Assembly (NCBI GenBank): GCA_965246855.1
Contig: CBDFFP010000002.1
Coordinates: 682,001-746,000, forward strand
Source of the DNA: UBA1952 sp965246855
GTDB taxonomy: Bacteria > Bacteroidota > Bacteroidia > Chitinophagales > Chitinophagaceae
Reading direction: 5' to 3'
DNA length: 64,000 nucleotides
The number at the start of each line of letters is the position of its first letter. The stretch's first letter is position 1. Shown here in pieces: positions 17,013 to 24,101 of this stretch. The notes under the pieces were generated by a model. It ran no database searches. It saw only the letters and a program-made list of their open reading frames with translations, and was not told where the DNA came from. Both the position numbers and the translations under genes were made by a program.

Positions 17013-17851
17013 TGGGAACATCTTCTTCTAATCGTGGCCCTAAGTCCAAGAGTGACTTATTGCCATCTTGGTATAATGATCTGCTTGATGATGTAACCGC
17101 AGATGGTGCAAACCTGCCAGCGATTCCAAATGAAGTACAGCCTGAAGCATCACCTGACACAGACCCGCACCCAAACCAGACAGATAATTGGAGAAACGCC
17201 AAAGGTGGACTTACTCGTGCTGCTGGTGGTACAGCAACCGGAAGAATCAAAAAGGCTGCAAAGAGCTATGTAAAAGCACATGGAGGAGCAAGAAAAGCGG
17301 CTAAGGCTGCCAAGCGTGGAGTTGTCGCTTCAAGAGGTCTATTTTCCTTTTTCGGTAGTGCCTCTGCTAAGGGATTTAACCGAGCACTTGAAGAAATTGG
17401 TCTTGGCGACTGCATAGGTCAGCCACCAGAAATAGTATTAGCCAGATTGGCAGACAAGCTGGCTCCAGTAGGCGATACATCCGACGACGCAATAGCGAGA
17501 GACGCGATGATTTCCACATTGGATGAGTTGTATACCAAAGCAGCGGAGGACGGGGACGATACAGCTTTAGAGCATCTTACAGAAACAACCATGAGGGATG
17601 TTGTACTAACCTACGTCAGTAACTTCATTTTCATTAAGTGGCTTCACGAGCTAGGAATTGCAATTGAGAAGAGCTTGATTTCAGAAGCTGAGGCGATAAA
17701 ACTAGAGAAGGATATTAAAGAGTTTGTCCGGGAAGAAGTAAGGGTAAGTATGAGTACAATTCCTGCAGAGCAACTTGACCCTAGCGATGCGAACAACCAC
17801 CAATTAATCCAAAACATTTTTCAAATAGCCTATTCAGCCTTAGAACTATGA
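17012..17851 (+). CDS. qatB: QatB-like protein (Qat defence system)
   Basis: The 279-aa protein has an acidic/Pro-rich N-terminus, a basic Ala/Lys segment around residues 80-110 (RIKKAAKSYVKAHGGARKAA), a Gly/Phe turn (LFSFFGSASAKGFN) and a mostly helical C-terminal half. It has no enzymatic motif I can see. Its place between the KAP ATPase and the QueC-like gene, with overlaps on both sides (TAATG, ATGA), is the basis for the QatB call. Its biochemical role within Qat is not evident from the sequence. Confidence 0.8.
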   Translation: MGTSSSNRGPKSKSDLLPSWYNDLLDDVTADGANLPAIPNEVQPEASPDTDPHPNQTDNWRNAKGGLTRAAGGTATGRIKKAAKSYVKAHGGARKAAKAAKRGVVASRGLFSFFGSASAKGFNRALEEIGLGDCIGQPPEIVLARLADKLAPVGDTSDDAIARDAMISTLDELYTKAAEDGDDTALEHLTETTMRDVVLTYVSNFIFIKWLHELGIAIEKSLISEAEAIKLEKDIKEFVREEVRVSMSTIPAEQLDPSDANNHQLIQNIFQIAYSALEL

Positions 17852-19179
17852 CACCCTGGAATATCATTGTGAAGATGGGAAGTGCGGATACTTTTGCAAC
17901 AACAGATAGAAGCACGTCTGAACGCTATGTGGACTTTCCGCTACATAACAAAAGGAGTTGGGTGAGTGCAGAAGAAATATATAATTTCTTCGGGAAACAC
18001 GATCTAGTACTCACTCCTACTTTAGAAGATTTACTCAATCTCACTCTTGCCGTTTATACTACAGACCAAGTAGTCTCACGCAGTATATTTGGCTTTCAAG
18101 GTTGGAGCCGGCATCTAAAGGTATATATGCCAGTTCGGGAATTTGCAAAATGGTCTTTGGTGAAAGATACTCTAGAAAAACTCCTTTCTTTTTTGAGTGG
18201 GGATAAATGGGAGTTGCATTTTAGGGAGCATTTATCCTCTACAGTAGTTGTACCTCTGATAGCACACAATCTCCCAATCACGAAAGTCGCTCTTTTTTCA
18301 GGTGGACTTGATTCATTCATCTCTGCCATTGATTTATTAGAGGCTGGCGAACATCCACTTTTTGTTAGCCACTATAAAAAAGGGTCTTCTGAAAGTAGTG
18401 CTCAAGTAAAACTACAAGATGCCTTGCGCACACAATATGGCGATAATAGATTTACTTCCTTCAAGTGCTATGTACAGCCAAATCACAAAGATTTAAACAT
18501 AACAAGGGAATCAAGTTCACGCGCAAGATCATTTTTGTTTTTATGCTTAGGGATTGTTTTTGCAAATGCTATAGGACCTGATATTCCGCTAATTGTGCCA
18601 GAAAATGGTCTTATTGCTTTGAACATCCCACTTACACACTCTCGTTTAAGTAGCCACAGTACAAGAACTACCCATCCTTACTATTTCAAACTTTTTAGGG
18701 AAATGCTACACGGACTTGGCATTAGGAACCCGATTGGTAATCCATACCAGTTTAAAACAAAAGGAGAAATGATGTCTGAGTGTGCAAATCCTACTTTTCT
18801 GAATGTACACCATGCTAACACTCTTTCTTGTTCTCATCCAGAACAAAGCCGATGGCAAAGAGGCAGCCGCTCAGGTATGAATTGTGGATATTGTCTGCCA
18901 TGTATTATTAGGCAAGGGGCAGAGAAAAAAGCGGGTATTGCTTCAACAGATTATCACCATCAAATTAGAACCGCACCCCCTCCACCTCAAAAGAAGTCAG
19001 GGAGAGACCTCCGAGCAATTATGCTTGCGCTAAAGAATCTAGAAGGGTTGTCGCGCCAATCAAAAATTTTTGGACTTTTGCGTCCAGGTCCATTGCCATT
19101 CGCTGACTTAGAAGAATTAGAAAGTTATCTTCGGGTATATGAGCAAGGTATGGAAGAAGTAAAGCAATTTATCAGCTAA
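17848..19179 (+). CDS. qatC: QatC, QueC-like PP-loop protein (Qat defence system)
   Basis: The 443-aa protein is a distant relative of QueC, the ATP-dependent enzyme that makes the 7-deazaguanine precursor preQ0. The PP-loop is ALFSGGLDSFISAIDLLE, with SGGLDS at 151-156. Near the C-terminus a cysteine set (SCSHPEQ, then Cys346, 349 and 352 in NCGYCLPC) matches the zinc site of QueC. It is about twice as long as housekeeping QueC, with an extra N-terminal domain of some 145 residues. Other queuosine genes are absent nearby, so a defence role in Qat is more likely than tRNA modification. ATGA overlap with qatB. Confidence 0.9.
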   Translation: MTPWNIIVKMGSADTFATTDRSTSERYVDFPLHNKRSWVSAEEIYNFFGKHDLVLTPTLEDLLNLTLAVYTTDQVVSRSIFGFQGWSRHLKVYMPVREFAKWSLVKDTLEKLLSFLSGDKWELHFREHLSSTVVVPLIAHNLPITKVALFSGGLDSFISAIDLLEAGEHPLFVSHYKKGSSESSAQVKLQDALRTQYGDNRFTSFKCYVQPNHKDLNITRESSSRARSFLFLCLGIVFANAIGPDIPLIVPENGLIALNIPLTHSRLSSHSTRTTHPYYFKLFREMLHGLGIRNPIGNPYQFKTKGEMMSECANPTFLNVHHANTLSCSHPEQSRWQRGSRSGMNCGYCLPCIIRQGAEKKAGIASTDYHHQIRTAPPPPQKKSGRDLRAIMLALKNLEGLSRQSKIFGLLRPGPLPFADLEELESYLRVYEQGMEEVKQFIS

Positions 19180-19180
19180 A

Positions 19181-19915
19181 GTGCAACTACATGATACTCA
19201 TTTTCATCTTGATTTATTTCAAGCGCCACAGACAATTTTAGAAGAAATTGAGCGGCAGCAAGTTTATACGATTGCGGTAACAACCTTGCCCGCATTGTTT
19301 ATGCACACTCACAATCTTGTATCTCATTGCAAATTTATCAGGGCTGCATTAGGTTTTCATCCAGAACTTGTAGCGGCACGGAAAGCACAGATAGAACAGT
19401 TCAAGAGCTTAGTCTCACGCACTCGTTATATTGGTGAGGTAGGACTAGATAATTTTTATAAATCGCCCTCTGATTACGCCGAGCAGAAAAAAGTGTTTGA
19501 GCAGATCATTCAATGCTGTGATGATGTTGGAGGTAAGATTCTAACTGTACATTCAAGACGTGCGGAGAAAGATGTTATTTCCATAATTGGCCAATCATTC
19601 AAGGGCAAAGTAATCTTGCATTGGTATTCAGGAAGTACAAAAGAGCTTGAACGAGCTATTCATTATGGATTTTATTTTTCAGTTAATTATGCAATGTTGC
19701 AATCTCCGAATGGACGAAAGATCATTAATAGTATCCCTGAAGAAAGAATCTTGCTGGAGACAGATGGACCTTATGTAAAAATGGGAGAGAAAGTTTTTAG
19801 CCCAATGATGGTTGGAGAGTTGGTCTTAAGATTAGCTAAGGCTAAAGGCTATTCTCAGTCTCTTTTTTATTCAAGAATACAAAGTAATTTTTCCAGACTA
19901 TTAGAAGCAAAATAA
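19181..19915 (+). CDS. qatD: QatD, TatD-family metal-dependent DNase (Qat defence system)
   Basis: The 244-aa protein belongs to the amidohydrolase-fold TatD nucleases. All metal ligands are visible: HxH at His7/His9, Glu86 in IGEVGLD, His124 in LTVHSRRA, His147 in VILHWYSG and Asp195 in ETDGPY. It starts with GTG one base after the qatC stop, and no ATG precedes the HxH motif. It closes the operon and is followed by an intrinsic terminator. The preserved active site suggests a working nuclease and an intact Qat system. Confidence 0.9.
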   Translation: MQLHDTHFHLDLFQAPQTILEEIERQQVYTIAVTTLPALFMHTHNLVSHCKFIRAALGFHPELVAARKAQIEQFKSLVSRTRYIGEVGLDNFYKSPSDYAEQKKVFEQIIQCCDDVGGKILTVHSRRAEKDVISIIGQSFKGKVILHWYSGSTKELERAIHYGFYFSVNYAMLQSPNGRKIINSIPEERILLETDGPYVKMGEKVFSPMMVGELVLRLAKAKGYSQSLFYSRIQSNFSRLLEAK

Positions 19916-19949
19916 AAGCCACTCCCTTCCAGAGCGGCTTTTTCTTTTT
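19913..19949 (+). terminator. Intrinsic terminator after qatD
   Basis: AAAAGCCACTC (19914-19924) pairs with GAGCGGCTTTT (19932-19942), with a T run. It is nearly identical to the terminator at 20277-20307. Confidence 0.85.
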
Positions 19950-19964
19950 TAAAAAATCCTTTCC

Positions 19965-20276
19965 CTACTGCGTAGGGCCGTTATCCACGCTCGCTTCTTT
20001 CGTCGTAGCAACCGCGCTTAACAGGTCGTAACCAGTGCTGGCTTATGTATCTGGCCCCATTTATTTCTCTGTCAGAAATTCTTTCCGTGCCTTTTGCTTT
20101 TCCCCAATCGCCGTCCATTCCGCGCCCACTTCTTTCCCTTCAAACAAAGGCAAGGAAAAGCCCGAAACAATATTCACCAGCTGCGCTTCCCAAAGGCTGG
20201 CCTCTTTGCGCTTCCCCGTTCGGCAAAGTATGAAGCCAAAGCATTTTGTGCAATAGCCGATTCTCCCCCAAAACAC
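19965..20276 (-). pseudogene. Decayed 3' fragment of an unidentified gene
   Basis: One minus-strand frame has protein-like sequence from about 20240 (ASLWEAQLVNIVSGFSLP, then GAEWTAIGEKQKARKEFLTE). It is broken by TAA at about 20061 and another TAA five codons later, then continues in the same frame as ASTGYDLLSAVATTKEASV up to a TAG at 19965-19967. No start and no 5' half are present. It therefore looks like the remnant of a C-terminal coding region. I cannot name the family. It lies between two near-identical terminators downstream of the Qat operon. Confidence 0.5.
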
Positions 20277-20307
20277 AAAAAGCCACTCCTTCCAGAGTGG
20301 CTTTTTT
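20277..20307. terminator. Intrinsic terminator, second copy
   Basis: AAAAGCCACTC (20278-20288) pairs with GAGTGGCTTTT (20295-20305). It is usable by the minus-strand hydrolase gene's opposite neighbour and is a duplicate of the terminator at 19913-19949. Confidence 0.8.
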
Positions 20308-20331
20308 TCTTTAAAAACAGTTTCCGAAGAC

Positions 20332-21261
20332 CTACACGGTTTCCAAAACCTTATAGGTCTCGGTCAGGGCGATTTCCTCCACCACCGGAAGCACTTTTTC
20401 CGTTCCCGTAAAGCGGGCTATCAGGGTTGCGGCAATTGCTACCGCGCCTGCGCCGTAGAGCATTGTAATGTGGTTTCCGGGAATCATTTCCTGTACGCCT
20501 CCGGAGAGGAGAACGGTAGTCTCCAGCGCCTTTTGAGCTTCGCAAATGTGGTTGCCCATCAGGAACGGCTCTTGGGCCACCAGCACCAGCGCCGGGCCGG
20601 CATAGGCCAGCGCCCGCGTCCGCCAGTCGTGCTTGCGGTAACGCATAATATCGGCAGATGCCTGCGTCATGTGGTGCTTCTGCGTCAGGACATACAAAGC
20701 GCCGTTGGGCAGCGTGTGGGTGTCTTCCAAGAAAGCAGCGCGCATTCTTTCGTCCCAAAGCGTCATGAACGGCGCGGCGCGCAGGGAGGAGATGTAGGTT
20801 TCTACCGACGGATACCAGCGACCCAGCCGGTCGGTCATTGCCAGAATAAACATCGGCGTCAGCGGGTTCAGTTCTGCCGCCGCGTCTATCATGGCGAGGC
20901 CCGCCGTGCGCTGTGGGTATTTCGCCGCGAAATGAAGGGCGAGGAATGCGCCAAAAGAGTGACCGGCAATGATAGCCTGCCGGATGTTCAGCTCGTCGAG
21001 AAGGCAGCGCAGGTCTTCGGCGTGGCGGTCCAGTTCATAGCCGGTTTCAGGGCGGGCGCTCTTGCCGCGTCCGCGCCCGTCGGGCAGCACGAGGCGGAAA
21101 TGCTGTTCCAGTCCGGCGGCAATAACGGCGTCAAACACGCGGCCATTGTCGGAAAGGGAATGCAGGAGGACCAGGGTAGGTTTGCCTTCGGCGGGGCCGC
21201 TGTCGCGCACATAGAGTTGCAGGCCGTCGGCAGAAGTAAAGGTGTGGGTATGAAAGTTCAT
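20332..21261 (-). CDS. Alpha/beta hydrolase
   Basis: The 309-aa protein has the alpha/beta hydrolase order: PTLVLLHSLSDN (oxyanion region, 28-39), LVLPDGRGRGKS (58-68), the nucleophile elbow AGHSFGA with Ser102, and GNHITMLYG with a likely catalytic His near 267. The frame is open further upstream to 21525, but that part overlaps the tRNA-Asp region and is out of family character, so I place the start at 21261 (MNFHTHTFTSADGLQLYV). The substrate is unknown. It may be an esterase or a C-C hydrolase. Confidence 0.85.
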   Translation of the reverse strand: MNFHTHTFTSADGLQLYVRDSGPAEGKPTLVLLHSLSDNGRVFDAVIAAGLEQHFRLVLPDGRGRGKSARPETGYELDRHAEDLRCLLDELNIRQAIIAGHSFGAFLALHFAAKYPQRTAGLAMIDAAAELNPLTPMFILAMTDRLGRWYPSVETYISSLRAAPFMTLWDERMRAAFLEDTHTLPNGALYVLTQKHHMTQASADIMRYRKHDWRTRALAYAGPALVLVAQEPFLMGNHICEAQKALETTVLLSGGVQEMIPGNHITMLYGAGAVAIAATLIARFTGTEKVLPVVEEIALTETYKVLETV

Positions 21262-21438
21262 GTTGAGCCGGGCGCGGTGTAAAAGCGTGCCAGGTTTTTG
21301 GGGGGAAGGAAATCGCGAAGCTTTCCCGCCAAAGCCGATTTTTCTCTTCGCCGCCAAAAAATCCCCTGCAGAATTTGGAAGTTTGGAAGGCCTGCCTTTA
21401 CATTTGCCCTCCCTAAAGCGCAAGCAAAAGGGAAGTTT

Positions 21439-21522
21439 GGATTGGTAGTTCAGTTGGTTAGAATGCCGCCCTGTCACGGTCCCGACCGTAGGTTGGGACG
21501 GGTTCGAGACCCGTCCGGTCCG
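21439..21522 (+). pseudogene. tRNA-Asp-like gene with replaced anticodon 3' arm
   Basis: The first 43 nt (acceptor GGATTGG, D-arm, anticodon loop CTGTCAC) are identical to the tRNA-Asp at 21549. The 3' half of the anticodon stem (GGCGG) is then replaced, and a new perfect 9-bp hairpin GTCCCGACC-GTA-GGTTGGGAC follows. A good T-arm and an acceptor CCGGTCC complete it. Only three of five anticodon-stem pairs remain, so it is unlikely to be charged normally. It is 84 nt against 74 for the intact gene. It could be a chimera, a decayed tRNA or a tRNA-like element. Confidence 0.6.
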
Positions 21523-21548
21523 CAAAAAAGTTCTTGTTGGTAAATATT

Positions 21549-21622
21549 GGATTGGTAGTTCAGTTGGTTAGAATGCCGCCCTGTCACGGCGGAGGTCGCG
21601 GGTTCGAGTCCCGTCCAGTCCG
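21549..21622 (+). tRNA. tRNA-Asp (GTC)
   Basis: All arms pair: acceptor GGATTGG / CCAGTCC, D-stem GTTC / GAAT, anticodon stem CCGCC / GGCGG around CTGTCAC (anticodon GTC), T-stem GCGGG / CCCGT. CCA is not encoded in full. A terminator follows immediately. Confidence 0.97.
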
Positions 21623-21623
21623 C

Positions 21624-21654
21624 AAGCCCCTTCTTTTGGAGGGGCTTTTTTTTG
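21624..21654 (+). terminator. Intrinsic terminator after tRNA-Asp
   Basis: AAGCCCC / GGGGCTT stem with eight T, ending four bases before the GIY-YIG gene start. Confidence 0.9.
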
Positions 21655-21657
21655 TGT

Positions 21658-21936
21658 ATGGCTTTCTACGTTTACGTCCTGCAAAGTGGAAAGGACAGCT
21701 CTTTCTACAAGGGTTTTACGGAAGACCCTGTTCGGAGAGTGCAAATGCATAACGAAGGCTTTTCCAGCTATACCCGTAGCAAGACGCCTTGGAAACTCGT
21801 TTATGCGGAAGAGATGGACGATAAAAAAAGCGCCTTGCTACGGGAGAAAGCACTCAAGAAATATGGCCACAGCCAGATTGAGCAGCTAATCGTTTCAGCG
21901 AAAAACATTGCTACGCGGTTCATTGATCCAGAATAG
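21658..21936 (+). CDS. GIY-YIG family endonuclease (UvrC N-terminal-like)
   Basis: The 92-aa protein is a single GIY-YIG domain: FYVYVLQSGKDSSFYKGFT (variant GIY...YIG pair), VRRVQMHNEGFSSYTRSKTP, WKLVYAEEM and the catalytic-Glu region KSALLREKALKKYG. Free-standing proteins of this size are common in Bacteroidota and often lie next to tRNA genes. Here it is enclosed between tRNA-Asp and a piece of a tRNA-Asp-like sequence, and its TAG stop is the first three bases of that piece. It may act like a homing or recombination nuclease at this site, which is inference. I chose ATG 21658. Confidence 0.9.
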   Translation: MAFYVYVLQSGKDSSFYKGFTEDPVRRVQMHNEGFSSYTRSKTPWKLVYAEEMDDKKSALLREKALKKYGHSQIEQLIVSAKNIATRFIDPE

Positions 21937-21988
21937 AATGCCCCTGTCACGGTCCAGACCGTAAGTTGGGACGGGTTCAAGTCCGCAA
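21934..21988 (+). repeat. Truncated copy of the rearranged tRNA-Asp-like sequence
   Basis: Starting at the GIY-YIG stop codon, this segment matches the 3' part of the copy at 21439-21522 (TAGAATGCC, CCTGTCACGGTCC, then GACGGGTTC). It includes the same inserted hairpin with two or three changes. It then jumps over about 12 nt of the T-arm to AAGTCCGCA. It has no acceptor 5' half and no D-arm, so it cannot be a tRNA. Confidence 0.8.
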
Positions 21989-21990
21989 GT

Positions 21991-22024
21991 AAAAAGCCCC
22001 GACGATAGCCGTCGGGGCTTTTTC
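21991..22024. terminator. Intrinsic terminator
   Basis: AAAAAGCCCCGAC / GTCGGGGCTTTTT perfect stem around GATAGCC, directly after the tRNA-like fragment. Confidence 0.9.
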
Positions 22025-22073
22025 ATTTACCCTATACATCTCCGCGCCGCCGCGAGAGACAACCCCCACTCCC

Positions 22074-22081
22074 TACTTTTG
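22074..22081 (+). promoter_or_regulatory. -7 promoter element of accA, predicts leaderless mRNA
   Basis: TACTTTTG matches TAnnTTTG. Its last base is only 6 nt from the accA ATG, so transcription should begin at or within a base or two of the start codon. Confidence 0.6.
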
Positions 22082-22086
22082 CCCTT

Positions 22087-23058
22087 ATGCAATTCTTAGA
22101 ATTCGAAAAGCCGCTTGAAGAGCTTTACCAGCAAATCGCCAAGCTGCGCGAAGTGTCGGAAAAAAACAAGCTCGACGTGAGCGCTTCCATCGCCGAACTG
22201 GAAGCCACCATTGAGGAAAAGCGCGTGGCGCTTTACAACAACCTCACCCCGTGGCAGCGTGTGCAGGTGAGCCGCCACCCGGAGCGCCCTTATACGCTTT
22301 ACTACATGGAGCGCATCTTCCAAAACTTCACAGAATTGCACGGCGACCGCCAAATGGGCGACGACAAAGCCATGGTGGGCGGCATGGCCGAACTGGACGG
22401 AATGCCGGTGATGGTTATCGGTCAGCAGAAAGGAACCAACACCAAAACGCGGCAGATGCGCAATTTTGGCATGGCCAATCCCGAAGGCTACCGCAAGGCG
22501 CTGCGCCTGATGAAGATGGCGGAGAAATTCAACCGCCCCGTCATCACTTTTATTGACACGCCCGGCGCGTATCCCGGCATCGAAGCAGAAGAGCGCGGAC
22601 AAGGCGAGGCCATTGCCCGCAACCTGTTTGAGATGGTGAACCTTACCGTGCCGGTTATCTGCGTTATCATCGGCGAAGGCGCTTCCGGCGGCGCGCTCGG
22701 CATCGGCATTGGCGACCGCGTAACGATGCTGGAAAACACGTGGTACACCGTTATTTCCCCCGAAAGCTGCTCCTCTATCCTGTGGCGCGACTGGAACCAT
22801 AAAGAACAGGCAGCCACCCAACTGCGCCTCACGAGCGAGGACATGAAAGGCTTTAACCTCGTAGACGACGTGCTGCGCGAACCCATTGGCGGTGCCCACA
22901 ACGCCCCCGAAGAAATGGCCGCTACGCTGAAAGAATACCTCCTCAAAACCCTGGCGGAACTGATGCCCATGAATGCTGAAGCCCGCATTGACGCGCGCAT
23001 TGAAAAGTACAGCCGCATGGGCCGGTTTGTGGAGACGGGTGAAGAGACAAAAGTCTAA
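22087..23058 (+). CDS. accA: Acetyl-CoA carboxylase carboxyltransferase subunit alpha
   Basis: With AccD this subunit transfers the carboxyl group from biotin to acetyl-CoA, giving malonyl-CoA for fatty acid synthesis. The 323-aa protein has the usual length. Recognisable blocks are MQFLEFEKPLEELYQQI at the N-terminus, YTLYYMERIFQNFTELHGDR, GQQKGTNTKTRQMRNFGM, FIDTPGAYPGIEAEERGQGE and IGEGASGGALGIGIGDRV. It heads a run of co-directional housekeeping genes and has a -7 element almost touching the ATG. Confidence 0.96.
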   Translation: MQFLEFEKPLEELYQQIAKLREVSEKNKLDVSASIAELEATIEEKRVALYNNLTPWQRVQVSRHPERPYTLYYMERIFQNFTELHGDRQMGDDKAMVGGMAELDGMPVMVIGQQKGTNTKTRQMRNFGMANPEGYRKALRLMKMAEKFNRPVITFIDTPGAYPGIEAEERGQGEAIARNLFEMVNLTVPVICVIIGEGASGGALGIGIGDRVTMLENTWYTVISPESCSSILWRDWNHKEQAATQLRLTSEDMKGFNLVDDVLREPIGGAHNAPEEMAATLKEYLLKTLAELMPMNAEARIDARIEKYSRMGRFVETGEETKV

Positions 23059-23080
23059 AGACAAAAGTTGAAAGAAGATT

Positions 23081-23139
23081 TCCAACATTCCAACGGCTTT
23101 AGCCTGTCCAACGCCCAAAGGGCTGTCCAACATTCCAAC
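23081..23139. repeat. Intergenic repeat with TCCAACATTCCAAC units
   Basis: TCCAACATTCCAAC occurs twice (23081 and 23126) around GGCTTTAGCC and CCCAAAGGGC hairpins. In reverse complement it resembles the element at 2141-2204. It lies in the accA-dapA gap. Confidence 0.6.
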
Positions 23140-23148
23140 TACTCCCCC

Positions 23149-24018
23149 ATGCACCCTTTTTCCGGCACCGGCGTAGCCCTTATCACGCCCTTTAACAGTG
23201 AAAATGAAGTAGATTTTCCAGCCCTTGACCGCATTGTAGAGCATGTGATTTCCGGCGGCGTAAACTACATCGTGGCGCTCGGCACAACCGGCGAAACCCC
23301 TACCCTTTCGCACGGCGAAAAAGCATCCGTTTTGCGCGCGATTCTGGCGAAGACTGCGGGCCGTGTGCCGGTGGTTTGTGGCGCAGGCGGCAACGACACA
23401 AAGGAAGTATTGCATTGGGTAGAAGACGTTTCCTCCCTCAAAATTGCCGGCCTGCTGTCGGTGGTTCCCTACTACAATAAGCCATCACAAGAGGGTTTGT
23501 ATCGTCACTTCTCTACGATTGCAGAAGCAACCAAACTGCCCATCATTCTTTACAATGTACCGGGCCGCACGGTGGCGAATATGCTCCCCGAAACATCGCT
23601 CCGGCTGGCGCGCGAATTTTCCAACATCGTAGCGATTAAAGAAGCCTCCGGCTCGCTGCCACAGTGCATGGAACTAGTGGCCGGTGCACCGGAAAATTTT
23701 GCCGTTTTGAGCGGCGATGACGACCTCGTGCTGCCGCAAATTGCCTGCGGAATGCAGGGCGTGATTTCTGTAGCGGCCAACTGCTACACAGGGGATTTTA
23801 CCCAGATGGTGAACGCGGCATTGAAAGGTGATTTTGAAACTGCGCGTTCCCTTCAATACAAACTCCTACCCGCTATCAAACTGCTTTTTGCAGAAGGTAA
23901 CCCCACGGGCGTGAAGGCGGTCATGAGCCAGATGGGATTGTGTGAAAACATCCTGCGCCTGCCGCTTGTAGAAGCCTCGGAAACCTTGTCGCAAAAGCTG
24001 GCGGCGTTGGGAAAATAA
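23149..24018 (+). CDS. dapA: 4-hydroxy-tetrahydrodipicolinate synthase
   Basis: The enzyme condenses pyruvate with aspartate semialdehyde, the first step of the diaminopimelate/lysine branch. The 289-aa TIM barrel begins MHPFSGTGVALITPF. Catalytic residues are visible: Thr46/47 in GTTGET, Tyr109 in VPYYNKPSQ, Tyr135 in LYNVPGRT, and the Schiff-base Lys164 in VAIKEASG. The frame is open to 23068, but the added residues come from the intergenic repeat, so I use ATG 23149. Product needed for peptidoglycan. Confidence 0.95.
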   Translation: MHPFSGTGVALITPFNSENEVDFPALDRIVEHVISGGVNYIVALGTTGETPTLSHGEKASVLRAILAKTAGRVPVVCGAGGNDTKEVLHWVEDVSSLKIAGLLSVVPYYNKPSQEGLYRHFSTIAEATKLPIILYNVPGRTVANMLPETSLRLAREFSNIVAIKEASGSLPQCMELVAGAPENFAVLSGDDDLVLPQIACGMQGVISVAANCYTGDFTQMVNAALKGDFETARSLQYKLLPAIKLLFAEGNPTGVKAVMSQMGLCENILRLPLVEASETLSQKLAALGK

Positions 24019-24101
24019 ATTTTTCCGGAAGAAAAAAGCGTTGTTTTGATAGCAGATAAAACACTCGCTGCACACATCTCTCGTATCTCGCCTTTATTCC
24101 C

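Noticed and set aside
21262..21525. N-terminal extension of the alpha/beta hydrolase
   Set aside because: The extension would be translated from the tRNA-Asp-like sequence and has no family similarity. ATG 21261 fits the domain start.
22096..23415. 439-codon minus-strand open frame
   Set aside because: Antisense to accA and the start of dapA, crossing an intergenic repeat.
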